Below are positions 29,371-39,041 of a stretch of 64,000 bases of DNA, piece by piece; the stretch's first letter is position 1, and every line of letters begins with the position of its first letter. The notes beneath the pieces were generated by a model. It searched no databases, had not been told where the DNA came from, and saw only the letters and a list, made by a program, of their open reading frames with translations. The translations under genes were made by a program, and so were the position numbers. The stretch is from Piscinibacter aquaticus (lineage in GTDB: Bacteria; Pseudomonadota; Gammaproteobacteria; Burkholderiales; Burkholderiaceae_C): contig VOPW01000001.1 of assembly GCA_007994965.1 (NCBI GenBank), positions 1 through 64,000 on the forward strand, given 5' to 3'.

Positions 29371-30030
29371 TCAGCGGGTCCCGGTCGGCGCCGCGTCGGC
29401 GCGCACGCGCTGCACCACGTTCAGAAAGCTGATCTTGGCGGCTTCGAGGCCGTCGACGATCTCGCTGGTGCGCGCCTGCAGGAAGGCGTGAATCAGCAGG
29501 AACGGGATCGCCACCGACAGCGCGAACGCGGTGTTGTTCATCGCGATCGAGATCGACGCCGACAGCAGCTCGGCCTTCTCCGCCGGGTTCACGGCCGCCA
29601 CCGCGGTGAAGCCCTTGATCAGGCCGATGATGGTGCCCAGCAGGCCGACCAGCGTGATCACGTTGGCCAGCGTGGCGATGTAGTGGGTGCGCTTTTCCAG
29701 GCGCGGCACGATCTCCATCATGCCTTCCTCCATCGCGTTGTCGATGTCCTCGCGGCGCGCCGGGCTCTGCATGCGCTCCAGGCCGTTGGCGACGATCTTG
29801 CCGATCGCGGCATCGGAGCTGGAGGTGACGTTCAGCACGTCCTTGAACTTGCCGTTCTGCAGCATCGGCAGCACCTTGGCCCACAGCTTGCGGTTCTCCG
29901 AGCGCGCACGGCTGAGGAAGATGAATCGCTCGATCGCGATGGCCAGGCCGATGGCCATGATCGCGATGCTGAAGTAGATGGCGACGCCGCTGTCCTGGAA
30001 GAACTTGACGGCAAACTCGAACACGCTCAT
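29371..30030 (-). CDS. MotA/TolQ/ExbB proton channel family protein
   Basis: The 219-residue inner membrane protein has three transmembrane helices. The first is near residues 15-33 (VAIYFSIAIMAIGLAIAIE). The second and third belong to the conserved MotA/TolQ/ExbB core: RTHYIATLANVITLVGLLGTIIGLIKGF, and AISIAMNNTAFALSVAIPFLLIHAF-like. With TolR-type partners it forms a proton-driven motor stator. It starts at ATG 30030, 41 bp after a small periplasmic protein gene, and is followed by two ExbD-like genes. Confidence 0.9.
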   Translation of the reverse strand: MSVFEFAVKFFQDSGVAIYFSIAIMAIGLAIAIERFIFLSRARSENRKLWAKVLPMLQNGKFKDVLNVTSSSDAAIGKIVANGLERMQSPARREDIDNAMEEGMMEIVPRLEKRTHYIATLANVITLVGLLGTIIGLIKGFTAVAAVNPAEKAELLSASISIAMNNTAFALSVAIPFLLIHAFLQARTSEIVDGLEAAKISFLNVVQRVRADAAPTGTR

Positions 30031-30070
30031 GGGGCTTCTCCTGTGACGACGGTGTGTGTTGTGTAGGGGT

Positions 30071-30397
30071 TCAGGGCTTGGGCTGCGCAGTGGCCTGCGC
30101 GCCGTACTGGATCTGGCGGCGGAAGACGTCGCGATCGATCGGCGCGAGCGCCTCGTCGAGCAGGCTGCCGCTGGGCCGGCCGGCGAGGTCGCCGGGCAGC
30201 GGCTTCTTCCAGGGCACGATGTAGAGCACCTTGGGCAGCTCGCGGTTGCCGATGATCTGCTGGCGGTCGATGTCGGCGCGGTCCTGCGCGGTGGCGGGCG
30301 CCGGCGCGGGCGTGGCCGGTGCCGCCGGTGTGCGTGTCTGCGCGAAGGCGCTGGCCGCGCCCACCGCGAGCAGGGCGGAAGCGATGACAGGCTTCAT
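30071..30397 (-). CDS. Small periplasmic protein of the motor-cytochrome cluster
   Basis: The 108-residue protein has a clear signal peptide (MKPVIASALLAVGAASAFA). A short Pro/Ala linker follows, then a charged domain with IGNRELPKVLYIVPWKKPLPGDL and DEALAPIDRDVFRRQIQYG. No family is assigned with confidence; sequences with KVLYIVPWK occur beside ExbB/ExbD-type genes in related clusters as far as I recall. The ATG overlaps the stop of the TPR lipoprotein gene before it, implying coupled expression. Confidence 0.6.
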   Translation of the reverse strand: MKPVIASALLAVGAASAFAQTRTPAAPATPAPAPATAQDRADIDRQQIIGNRELPKVLYIVPWKKPLPGDLAGRPSGSLLDEALAPIDRDVFRRQIQYGAQATAQPKP

Positions 30398-31104
30398 GAC
30401 TGCTCCTTTTTCGCCGCGGCATTGCCGCCGGGCTTGCGGTTCTTCAGGTCGGTGACCCACTTGGCCACCGCTGCGTCCTTGCCGCCGCTGAGCTGCGCAT
30501 AACGCTCGTACGCCTCCAGCGCCCGCGCGTTGTCGCGCAGGTAGAGGTCGAACAGGATGCCGAGGTTGAGCTGCGCCGCGGCGTAGTTCGCATCGAGTTC
30601 GAGTGCTCGCTCGTAGGCCGCGCGTGCCTTCTCGAAGCGGCCCGCATGGCGGTAGCTGATGCCCAGCTGGTTGAAGAACACCGGCTGGTCGGGGCTCGCC
30701 TTGGTCGCGCGTTCGAGCGACGCGATCGATTCGTCGAACTTGCCGGCCTGGCGATAGAGGATCCCGAGGTTCGCATGCGGCCCGCCGAGATCGGGATGCG
30801 ATTGCGTCAGTGCCTTGAAGCCGCGCTCGGCGTCTTCGCTGCGGCCGGCGCGCATCGCACGCAGCGCATCGTCGAAGGCGCGCTGCGCGGCTGCCGGCAC
30901 CGGGGCCTTGGGTGCAGGGGCGGGCGCTGCGCTGGCGCCGGCGGCAGGCGCGGAAGCCGAGGCGGCCGGCGCAATCGCCTTGGCCACCGGCGTCACGACG
31001 GCGTCCTGCACGGCCTTGACGCCATCGGACAGCGTCGAACAGCCGCTCAGCGCCAGCAGCGCGAGCGACGCCACGGCGGCGCGGGAGAGGTCAACGAATC
31101 TCAT
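30394..31104 (-). CDS. TPR lipoprotein
   Basis: The 236-residue product has a lipoprotein signal (lipobox LALSGC near residue 22). An Ala/Pro-rich spacer and four tetratricopeptide repeats follow, for example AERGFKALTQSHPDLGGPHANLGILYRQAGKFDESIASLERATKASPD. It is expected to be periplasmic and anchored to the outer or inner membrane as a scaffold. Its start overlaps the end of the large TPR gene by 14 bp and its stop overlaps the next gene. GltE-like TPR lipoproteins play such a role in the Myxococcus Glt apparatus; equivalence is inference. Confidence 0.8.
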   Translation of the reverse strand: MRFVDLSRAAVASLALLALSGCSTLSDGVKAVQDAVVTPVAKAIAPAASASAPAAGASAAPAPAPKAPVPAAAQRAFDDALRAMRAGRSEDAERGFKALTQSHPDLGGPHANLGILYRQAGKFDESIASLERATKASPDQPVFFNQLGISYRHAGRFEKARAAYERALELDANYAAAQLNLGILFDLYLRDNARALEAYERYAQLSGGKDAAVAKWVTDLKNRKPGGNAAAKKEQS

Positions 31105-33935
31105 TGACCACTCCTTCCGCGCGCTCGGCCTTGCCGTAGCGCACCGGGCGCAGCTTGGCCAGCGCCTCGAAGCTCTGCTTGACCCACTTGTCGTAGATGC
31201 CCTGCGAGGCGCGCGCGGCGTTGGTCTCGTGCAGCTCGATCGCCTTCTCCTCGAAGGGGAAGGCCTGCTCCTCGAGCAGCACGTCGTACTGCTCGCGCTC
31301 GAGCTTGAGAGCTTCTTCGGCCGCTCCGACTTGATCATCGACTGGCCGAAGTCCTCGTACAGCGCGGCGATCTGGAAGGTCGAGGCGGTGGTCACGTCGG
31401 CCACGCCGTAGTCGGCGGCCACCGCATAGGCCTTCAGCGCATCTTCCATCTTGGCCTTCTTCAGCTTCAGGTTGCGCGCCAGCGGTTCGACCAGCCGCAC
31501 CTTGCGGTACTCCGCCACCACCGGCTCGGCCATCACCAGCGCGGCGCTCGCGCCGAGGTAGCGGGTGCGGTCGGTGCGCGCACCACCGCCGGCGCGGTCG
31601 GCATCGAAGATCTCCTTCATCAGCGCGGCCTCGCGCTTCACGTCGCCGTCGGCCTTGGCGAACTTCGCGATGCGCCAGCGCGCCTCGAGGTTGCGCTCCA
31701 GCGGTTGCGGGTATTGCTTCAGGTAGCGTTCGTAGGCCTTGGCGGCGGTGGTGCGCGAGCCGCTCTTCGCATCGGCCGCCTTCTCATGCAGCTCGGCCGA
31801 TTGCCACAGCGCCTCGCGGGCCACGGCGGCGTCCTTCGACGTTGCCGCCACGCGCTCGAACTCGCCGGCCGCCGGCCCCATTGCTGGCGCTCCAGGTAGG
31901 CCAATGCCAGCTTGCTGCCCACTTCCGCCTGCAGCGGATGATTCGGGTAGCGCTGGCGGAAGTCTTCCAGCGTGCGCGAGGCGCCGTCCCAGTCCTTCAT
32001 TGCGATCATCGCGGCCGCGGCGTCGTACTGCGCGGTGGCGCGCACCGTCGAGGTCGGCGCCACGGCGGCGATGCGGTTGAAGTGGCCGATGGCGGCGGCG
32101 TTGTCGCCGGCCGCGCGGGCCTTCTCCCCCTGCTTGTAGACCGAGGCGGCCGGGCGCTCGACGAGGTCGTTGCGCGCCGGGTCCTTCTCGGGCACCAGCG
32201 CCAGCACCTCGCGGTAGCCCTTCTCCGATTCTTCGTAGCGGCCCTTCTCGAAGGCGCTGTGCGAGACCACCGTCCAGGCCACTCGGCGCTGCGCCGGCGC
32301 GGCCGGCGGGTCGAGCTTGAGCACCTGTTGGGCCACGGCCTCGGCGCGCTCCGGGTCACGCAGTGCGAACAGCTTCTCCGAGGCGTTGGTCAGCACGCTG
32401 CCGTTGCGAGCATCCTTCGGGAAGGCCTTGGCAAAGCGCAGCGCACTGTCGACGCTGGTGCGCTGCAGCGCGGCCAGCGCCTCGCCCTGCGCGGCCTTCT
32501 CCTGGCCGGCATAGCTCAGCAGCGCGGAGTAGCCGGCGTCGGCCGCCTTGGCATGGTTCGGGTACTGGTAGGCGACCTTCTCGTACTCCACCGCCGCTTC
32601 GGCGAGGCGTTTGTCTTCGTAGAGCAGCTCGGCGAGCAGGAAGTTGTTCTGCGCCGTCTCGGGGTCGTTCGGGTAGGCGGCGATGTAGGCGCGGTACCAC
32701 TTCACCGCTTCCTGGTAGTCGGCGCTCGCCTTGCTCTTCTGCGCGCTGGCGTGATAGTGGCGCGCCAGCTCGGTGAGGTGCGTCTTGACCAGCGGCTGCG
32801 CCTTCTCCCAGCCGGCCGGGTTGGCGCGGCGGAACTCGCTGCCCACGCCGTAGCGCGACACGTAGTCCTTCTTCGCGTCGAGCGCGAGTGCCGGGAAGCC
32901 GTTGCCCTGGTAGATCTCGATCACGCGCGCCTGCAGCTGCGGGGCCTGCGCATCGAGCGGGTTGCGCCGCGCGAAGGCGCCGAAGGTGTCGGCGGCATCC
33001 TTCACGCGCTCCTGCTTCAGGTACAGCTCGCCCAGCTGCTCGTAGACGCGGTATTCGTAACTGCGCCGGCCCGTGTCGTTGATGTAGCCCGGGATGCTCT
33101 CGGCACCCTGCAGGTTGGCCAGGCTGATGCTGGTGACGCGGAAGGTGTCTTCGAGCAGCTCGCGGTCGGCGCGGGTCAGACCGGGCAGCGACTCCAGGCT
33201 GCCTTCGTTGCCGAGCCCGGTGGCGCGCGCATCGAGCACGCCGAAGAAGGACTGCAGGCCGTCTTCCAGCTTGCCTTGCTTGAAGCGCGACCAGCCCTGC
33301 ATGTACAGCGCCCGCTCGTGGAACTGCGAGCGCGAGCCGGCGCCGAGCACGGTGGCGTAGGCACGTTCGGCGCGCGGGTAGTCGCGAAGCGAGAACAGCA
33401 TCTCGCCGCGGCGGAAGTGGGCTTCGTCGCGGTACAGCGTGTTCGGGTAGGTGGCGACGAGCCGGTCGAGCGTCTTCAGCGAGGTCTCGAGCTCGCCGGC
33501 CTGCTCCTGGGCGCGGGCCAGCTGGTAGAGCACGCGGTCGTTGCCCTTGTCGTCGGGGTAGGCCTTGAGGAAGTCCTCGTAGCGCTTCACCGCAGCGCGG
33601 TAGTCCGGCCCGGTGGCCGGGCCCTGGCCTGCGGCCGAGCGCTGGTCGGCGAGATCCATCTCCAGGTCGCCCAGGCGGCGCATCGCCTCCGAGCGCTGCG
33701 GCGCCTTCGGCGCCACCTCGAGAAACTTGCGGTAGGCCGCGATCGTCTGCTCTTCGTTGGCGGCGACCTTCTTGTCCTTGGGCACCTCGACCGTGCGCTG
33801 GCCCAGCGTGGCCAGCGTCGGCTGGTCGTCGCCCGGCAGCTTCTTGCCCGTGCTGGCGCAGCCGGCCGTGCCGGCGACCATCAGCGCCACCAGCGGCCGC
33901 AGCGCGATGTCGTGGAGATCACTTCGCCGGCGCAT
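31091..33935 (-). CDS. Large TPR lipoprotein (two frameshifts)
   Basis: The repaired protein is about 948 residues. The signal region ends in a lipobox (MVAGTAGCAST). The rest is made of many helical TPR and Sel1-like repeats (YRKFLEVAPKAPQRSEAMRRLGDLEMDLAD, FLKAYPDDKGNDRVLYQLARAQEQAG, YPNTLYRDEAHFRRGEMLF). Breaks lie at 31876-31879 (G run) and 31310-31312 (one G missing), splitting the frame near residues 685 and 875. It ends with RYGKAERAEGVVNEIR. Start ATG 33935 overlaps the previous TPR gene. It is probably a periplasmic scaffold of the same machine. Confidence 0.78.
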
Positions 33936-35838
33936 CGCTGTCCTTCTTCGTCGGCGTTTCGGAGGTCGCGCGGTCGTACATCTGCGCAACCGAGAAGCGG
34001 GCCTGCTGCGAGTAGGCCGCCAGGCGATCCTTCTGGCGCGCGAGTTCGGCCACCGCCAGTTCCTGCACTTGCTGGCCCTGTTCGTTCGACAGCGCGGCCA
34101 CGCGCGGGATCAGGCCCTTGATGCGTGCCGTGAGCTCGGCGATGCGCTTGGCGAAGGCCTCGTGGCGCGCCGGCTCTTCCACCTGTGCGCGCGCCACCGC
34201 GGCCACACGCTGCTGCGCCAGCGCCAGTTCGGCATCGATGGTCTTCACGTCCTTCTGCGCATCCCACGAGCGGGCGGCGTACTCCTGCGTCAGGCGCCAC
34301 TCCAGCGCGCCGGCCACCAGCCGCGTGCGCTCGCGCAGGCGCTGGGCTTCGGCCGCATCGCTCACGTCCTTCAGGCCCTGCTTCACGCCGTCGATCAGGT
34401 CGAGCAGCTCGCGGTCGCGCACGTTGGCGAAAGCCTGCGGATCCTGCTCGCGCACGGCGCGTTCGACATCGGCGGCCACCGCATCGCGGCGCTGCTGCAG
34501 CGCCTGCAGGTTGACCGCGCGGGCCTGCGCCTGCACGGCGGGCAGCCGCTCGGCATAGGCGCGGCGGCGGTTGTCGAGCATGTCGCCGAAGATGCCGAGC
34601 TTGTCTTCCCAGTCCTTCAGGTTGGTGGAGAGGAAGCGCAGGTCGCGCCAGTTCTTGAACGCTTCCTGGAATTCGTGGCCGGCCATCACCTGCGTCAGGT
34701 GGCTGGCGTAGGGCATCTGCGGCAGCTCGCGGATGTTCCAGAACCAGCCCATCTCCTCGCCGGGATTGCGCTCGATCAGGCCGTCGAGCAGCTTGCCGGC
34801 GCGGATGGCGACTATCGATTCGTCGAGCCGGCCAGCTTCGCTGTCGTAGGCGGCGATCGCGGCGTTGTACTGCTCGGTGGCTTCGCCATAGGCGCCGAGT
34901 TCGGCGTAGGCGTAGGGGATGGCGATGCGCGCTTCCAGCACCGCCGCGTCGCTGGCGTCGCGGTTGGCCAGCTCCAGCCAGGGCACCAGCGCGAGCTTCG
35001 GTTCCTTCAATTCGGCCGCGGCCCAGCCGAAGCCGAGCAGCGCCTTGTTGGCCTGCAGGCCTTCGAGCCGCACACGCTGCAGCGAGCGGCGCGCCTCGTC
35101 GGCGCGGCCGGCCTGCAGCGCCGAGAAACCCAGCGCCACGTTGGCCTTGTCGCGCAGCGAACGCATCTCCTCGTCGGCCGCGGGCGCCATGCCGATCTCG
35201 TCGAGCAGCTTGCCACCGGCCTCGTCCTGGCCGCTCTTCACCAGCGCCACGCCGAGGTTGTAGCGGGCGTACTGGCCGATCGGGCTTTCCTTGGCCACGC
35301 CCTGCAGCAGCTCGGCGGCACCGGCATAGTCGCCGCGCGCCATCATCAGGTTGGACTGGAGCAGCAGCTTGTCTTCGGCCAGCGCGCGCGGCAGGTTCTT
35401 CTCGATGCGCGCCATCGCATCCTCGGCCTCGGCGAGGAAGCCGCGCTGGTAGCGGATCTTGGCGAGGTAGAACCGGGCGCGGTCGCGCACCGCGGGCGAG
35501 GCGCCCTGCTCGATCAGCTTTGCGAAGATCTCGCCGGCTTCCTTGTGCAGCCCGTACGACAGCAGCATGCCGCCGCGCAGGATCTCGGCCTCGTCGCGGT
35601 GCGCGGCGACGCGGTCGAAGTGCTGCGAGGCCATCAGCGTCGTGATCGACGTGAAGTAGCGGTCCTGGAAGAAGTGGAACAGCGCGTCGCCGTAGTAGGG
35701 CGCCTCGACCGGGCGGGCCTTCTCGTTGGCGGGCACCGGCCACGGCTTGGGCGGCGCGGCCGATGCGGCGCTGCAGGCGAGCAGCGCCGCGGCGGCCAGC
35801 GCGGCCCCGAGCGGGCGCAGCGAGAGCTTCACGGACAT
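33919..35838 (-). CDS. Periplasmic TPR-repeat protein
   Basis: The 639-residue product (ATG 35838; an in-frame GTG lies 6 bp upstream) has a signal peptide ending near ASA-AP. Its N-terminal half consists of TPR-like helical hairpins (YYGDALFHFFQDRYFTSITTLMASQ, LQGVAKESPIGQYARYNLGVALVKSGQDEAGGKLL). Its C-terminal half is Ala/Arg/Gln-rich and coiled-coil-like. No stop or break interrupts it. It overlaps the next TPR gene by 17 bp, indicating tight co-expression. Proteins of this plan occur next to outer membrane barrel and ExbB/ExbD genes; the exact role is unknown. Confidence 0.78.
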   Translation of the reverse strand: MSVKLSLRPLGAALAAAALLACSAASAAPPKPWPVPANEKARPVEAPYYGDALFHFFQDRYFTSITTLMASQHFDRVAAHRDEAEILRGGMLLSYGLHKEAGEIFAKLIEQGASPAVRDRARFYLAKIRYQRGFLAEAEDAMARIEKNLPRALAEDKLLLQSNLMMARGDYAGAAELLQGVAKESPIGQYARYNLGVALVKSGQDEAGGKLLDEIGMAPAADEEMRSLRDKANVALGFSALQAGRADEARRSLQRVRLEGLQANKALLGFGWAAAELKEPKLALVPWLELANRDASDAAVLEARIAIPYAYAELGAYGEATEQYNAAIAAYDSEAGRLDESIVAIRAGKLLDGLIERNPGEEMGWFWNIRELPQMPYASHLTQVMAGHEFQEAFKNWRDLRFLSTNLKDWEDKLGIFGDMLDNRRRAYAERLPAVQAQARAVNLQALQQRRDAVAADVERAVREQDPQAFANVRDRELLDLIDGVKQGLKDVSDAAEAQRLRERTRLVAGALEWRLTQEYAARSWDAQKDVKTIDAELALAQQRVAAVARAQVEEPARHEAFAKRIAELTARIKGLIPRVAALSNEQGQQVQELAVAELARQKDRLAAYSQQARFSVAQMYDRATSETPTKKDSDAPAK

Positions 35839-35846
35839 GCGCACGC

Positions 35847-36443
35847 CTACTGCCAGACCTTGACGTCGAACTCCGGCTGCAGCTTGCCGGCGGAATCCTT
35901 GATGCGCAGCTCGATGTACTTGGGCTCGGTGCCCTTGTCGAACTTCACCGTCGCACCGCGCTTGTAGTCGCGCTCGTGCGGGCCCTGACCGGTGAAGAAG
36001 GCCACCAGCTCGTGCGTGCCGGCGCGCAGGTTGCCGAGGTAGACGCGCTGCACGCCACCGCGGTGCAGTGCCTGCACCTCCAGCGGCGTGTAGAGGTAGT
36101 TGGCGACGAGCTTGTCGTCGAGCTTGATCTGCACCGATTCCAGCTGGAACAGCTTGCCGACGTCCATCGAGACGAACAGCGCCACCTGCGTGTTGGCGGG
36201 GAAGAGCAGCTCCTCCTCCAGCACCAGCAGGTCGCGGTTGAGGCGGATCACGTCGCCCTTGACCTCCTGGATGCGGCCGTCGAGCGTGCTCGGCGCCGGG
36301 GCGCTGGCGGGCGCGGCGGCCGGCGCAGCGGCCGAGGCCGGCGCCGCAGCCGGCGCGGCAGCGGTCTGGGCGAACGAGGGCAGGGCGGCGAAGGCGAGCA
36401 ACAGGCCCGCGAACGCGCGTGGAAGACGGTGGAAGAACGACAT
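35847..36443 (-). CDS. Conserved periplasmic protein, unknown function
   Basis: The 198-residue product has a signal peptide (AGLLLAFAALPSFAQ), an Ala/Pro-rich linker (residues 27-52) and a single beta-rich domain. The domain contains LDGRIQEVKGDVIRLNRDLLVLEEELLFPANTQVALFVS and LGNLRAGTHELVAFFTGQGPHERDYKRGATV. The pattern resembles PEGA/AraC-binding-like beta sandwiches, but I cannot name a family. It lies 2 bp before the TPR gene stop-start junction and 20 bp after DUF3570. Confidence 0.6.
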   Translation of the reverse strand: MSFFHRLPRAFAGLLLAFAALPSFAQTAAAPAAAPASAAAPAAAPASAPAPSTLDGRIQEVKGDVIRLNRDLLVLEEELLFPANTQVALFVSMDVGKLFQLESVQIKLDDKLVANYLYTPLEVQALHRGGVQRVYLGNLRAGTHELVAFFTGQGPHERDYKRGATVKFDKGTEPKYIELRIKDSAGKLQPEFDVKVWQ

Positions 36444-36463
36444 GGCGTCGGTGCTTTCGGGAA

Positions 36464-37585
36464 TCAGAAGGTGGCCGTCACGTACAGCTGCAGCAGGTTG
36501 GCGTCGAAGTCGTACGCCCGGCCGTTGCGGACGTCGGTGAAGTTGCCGTAGTTGAAGCGGATGCGCTCGACCGAGCCGACGATCTTCAGCTCGTACTGTC
36601 CGGGCACGCGTCGGGCCGTGTAGCTGAGCTTGCCGCCCAGGCCGAAACTGCGGAAGGCGCTGAGCTGGCGGTTGCGCGACACGTACAGCGTTTCGCTGGT
36701 GGCGTTGTCGGCGTAGAACAGCGCGGCGCTCTGCTTGTAGAAGCGCACGAAGCCGTCGGCCAGCCAGTCGGTGCCCACGTAGCGGCTGTAGCCCGCTTCC
36801 AGCGTATGGGCCTTGATGTCCCAGGTGTCCCAGAAGTAGCGGTATTCGGCGCGTGCCGCATTGCGGTCGCCGAGGTCGCCGGTGACCTTGAACTTCATCG
36901 CCCGGCTGGTGCGCGTGCGCGGATGGCGCTCGGGCACGGTGGCGCCGAACACGCGCGCCACGCGGTACGGGTTGCCGAGGTAGCCGTCGTCGCTGACGAC
37001 CTCGAGGTTGGCGCTGGCCAGCAGGCGCGGCGTCAGCACCTGCGTGACACCGAGGCGGTACTGCCAGTGCTTGGCGCCGTCGGCGAAGCTCGGCTCGTTG
37101 GACTTGTAGACCTTGTCGACGCCGCGCGTGAAGCCCAGCGCGATCGTCGTCATGTTGCCGTAGACCTCCTGGGCGACATCGATGCTGAAGCTGTCGGCAC
37201 GGTAGTCGGGTTCCTTGCTGCGGTAGACGCCCAGCGACATCATCGAATCGCGGTAGGCATAGTCGACGCCGAAGTCGTAGGACTTGCGCGTCTCCTTGAA
37301 CGGGCTGGCGGTGGTAACGACGTCGATCGAGGCGTTGCTCACCGCATCGACGTAGTACGAGCCGTACAGCGACACCTTGTCGGCCGGGCTCTTGCGCACC
37401 AGCAGCGCCGGGCCGTCGGCTGTGACGCCGCCGCCCTTGTAGAGGTGGTACAGGCCCTCGGCGCGGTTTTCCGGCAGCTCGATGGCCTTGGCGCCGCCCA
37501 TGGCGAGCAGGCTGCCGAACAGGCCGGCGATGCGCTGCCAGAGGCCGGAGGCGCCGGCGAACAGGCGCAGCTCAGTTGCAGCCAC
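36464..37585 (-). CDS. DUF3570 outer-membrane-type protein
   Basis: The 373-residue product matches the DUF3570 family: alternating beta strands throughout, a start rich in short hydrophobics, and a terminal aromatic residue (LYVTATF) typical of outer membrane barrels. Family-like segments are SLYGSYYVDAVSNASIDVVTTASPFKETR, YDFGVDYAYRDSMMSLGVYRS and WDIKAHTLEAGYSRYVGTDW. The GTG start at 37585 overlaps the DUF4266 stop. No export signal is obvious at this start. The segment D-A-V-S-N-A-S (residues 80-86) resembles the flavinylation motif of ApbE substrates (see findings). Confidence 0.8.
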   Translation of the reverse strand: MAATELRLFAGASGLWQRIAGLFGSLLAMGGAKAIELPENRAEGLYHLYKGGGVTADGPALLVRKSPADKVSLYGSYYVDAVSNASIDVVTTASPFKETRKSYDFGVDYAYRDSMMSLGVYRSKEPDYRADSFSIDVAQEVYGNMTTIALGFTRGVDKVYKSNEPSFADGAKHWQYRLGVTQVLTPRLLASANLEVVSDDGYLGNPYRVARVFGATVPERHPRTRTSRAMKFKVTGDLGDRNAARAEYRYFWDTWDIKAHTLEAGYSRYVGTDWLADGFVRFYKQSAALFYADNATSETLYVSRNRQLSAFRSFGLGGKLSYTARRVPGQYELKIVGSVERIRFNYGNFTDVRNGRAYDFDANLLQLYVTATF

Positions 37586-37826
37586 AGCCGCCTCCTTGTG
37601 CCGCGTTGGCGCCCCGTGCGCCTTCGCGCACCACGAGCACGTGCTCGCGGTGGCGCGCCGCGAGCGGATCGCCGCCCTGGCGCATGATCGGATCGGCCAG
37701 GCGCTCGCGCTCGTAGGGCTTGACCCAGGGTTCGGGCAGCGAGGGCAGCCTGAACGACGAGCAGCCGGCCAGCAGCGCCACGCCGGCCAGCGCGGGAATC
37801 AGAAGGAGGCGTCGCATCGGGGTCAT
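37572..37826 (-). CDS. DUF4266 small lipoprotein
   Basis: The 84-residue product carries a lipobox (GVALLAGCSS) and the DUF4266 signature PWVKPYERERLADPIM near residue 35. It ends with a Gly/Cys-rich tail (GGGCGCN). DUF4266 genes typically sit between a thioredoxin-like gene and a DUF3570 gene, as here; the biochemical role is unknown. The terminal cysteines could bind a metal or take part in redox chemistry (inference). It overlaps the DUF3570 start by 14 bp. Confidence 0.85.
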   Translation of the reverse strand: MTPMRRLLLIPALAGVALLAGCSSFRLPSLPEPWVKPYERERLADPIMRQGGDPLAARHREHVLVVREGARGANAAQGGGCGCN

Positions 37827-37832
37827 GCTTGT

Positions 37833-38365
37833 TCAGGCCTTCAGCAGCTCGCGCACCTGCTGGTCGTAGGTGAGCTCGTAGCCCTCGCGGTAGCCCTTGT
37901 GCACGTGGCGCAGCGTGCCGTCGCGGTCGATCAGCAGCGTGGTCGGCATCGTGCTCAGGTCGTACAGCTTGGCCACGCGCTTGTCGCCGTCCAGCAGCAC
38001 CGGGAAGGTGATGCCGAGCTTGGTGGCGCTGGCCACCGCATTGCGCGGGTCATCGTCGATGTTCACGCCGAGCAGCTGGAAGCCCGAGGCGCGGTACTTC
38101 TCGTACAGGCGCACGAGGTGCGGCATCTCGATCTTGCACGGGCCGCACGGGTGGCCCAGAAATTGACCATCACCACGCGGCCGCGCTGCTCCTGCAGGCG
38201 CAGGTTGCCGCCGGCGGTGGTGCGCAGCGTGAAGTCGGGCGCCGCGCCGGCGCTGATGGCCGCGCGGCTGGTGCTGCACACCGTGGCGCCGGCCGACAGC
38301 GCGAGCGCGCTGCCGATCAGGCGGCGGCGCGAGGGCGAACGAAGGAGCGTCGATCCGTGGTCCAT
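37833..38365 (-). CDS. TlpA/ResA-like thioredoxin (one frame break)
   Basis: The product is a periplasmic thiol-disulfide oxidoreductase. The signal region has RRRLIGSALALSAGATV. The AhpC/TSA-like fold follows: [70 protein letters not shown]. The active-site WCGPC is split by an error at 38148-38151, where CCTGG reads CCCG. Reading through gives about 178 residues. Such proteins keep heme-binding cysteines reduced for cytochrome c maturation, which suits the multi-heme protein encoded upstream in the same cluster. It is 6 bp before DUF4266. Confidence 0.87.
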
Positions 38366-38373
38366 GGATGGGC

Positions 38374-39018
38374 TCAGAAGTAGTAGGCGAAGCCGGTGGT
38401 GAGCTCGAGGTTCTGCGTGTTCTGGCGGACGCCGAGCAGGTCGTAGCTGAAGATGTGGTCGCGCACGTCCACGCGCACCGCCCAGCGGTCGCTGAACAGC
38501 ACGCGGAAGCCGAAGCCGACGTTGAAGGTCTGCTTGCGCTGGTTGGCGAACTTGGTGCTGCCGACGCCGCCGATCAGGTAGATCGACGAGGCCTTGGCGT
38601 ACTTGCTGCCGAGGAAGATCTCGCCCGGGAAGAGGTTGTAGCCGGCCGAGACGTTGTAGTAGCTCAGCTTCTTGTCGGTGTCGGCCAGCGGGCCGGCGCC
38701 GGGGAAGATCTCGGTGAAGGTCTTGTCGCTGACCTTGGTCTGCGCATAGACGCCTTCGACGAAGAAGTCCTCGCTGAGGTGGTAGCCCAGGCGCAGCCCG
38801 GCCACGCCGCTGGCGCCGAAGCTCTGCGTGGCGTAGGTGCCGGCCAGCAGGCCGACCTCGAAGTCCTTGGACGGGAACTTCGGCAGCCGCACGTCGCGCC
38901 GCTGCACCTCGGGCACGATCACCTGCTCGTTGGCGGGCTGCTGCGGCGCGGCGGTCTGGGCGAGCGTCGGGGCCGCCAGCATCGCGGTGATCAGGAGCAG
39001 GGTCGGTCGCATGAGCAT
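38374..39018 (-). CDS. Outer membrane beta-barrel protein
   Basis: The 214-residue product has a signal peptide (LLLITAMLAAPTLAQ). After a Gln/Pro-rich linker it forms an eight-strand-like barrel, with strands such as FEVGLLAGTYATQSFG, GLRLGYHLSEDFFVEGVYAQT and LSYYNVSAGYNLF. It ends in a C-terminal aromatic residue (ELTTGFAYYF) required for Bam recognition. It resembles the outer membrane barrel domain that is frequent in myxobacteria and in ExbB/AgmX-linked clusters. A second barrel gene lies immediately upstream. Confidence 0.82.
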   Translation of the reverse strand: MLMRPTLLLITAMLAAPTLAQTAAPQQPANEQVIVPEVQRRDVRLPKFPSKDFEVGLLAGTYATQSFGASGVAGLRLGYHLSEDFFVEGVYAQTKVSDKTFTEIFPGAGPLADTDKKLSYYNVSAGYNLFPGEIFLGSKYAKASSIYLIGGVGSTKFANQRKQTFNVGFGFRVLFSDRWAVRVDVRDHIFSYDLLGVRQNTQNLELTTGFAYYF

Positions 39019-39041
39019 GGGCAGGGTTCTCGTCGCGGGTC

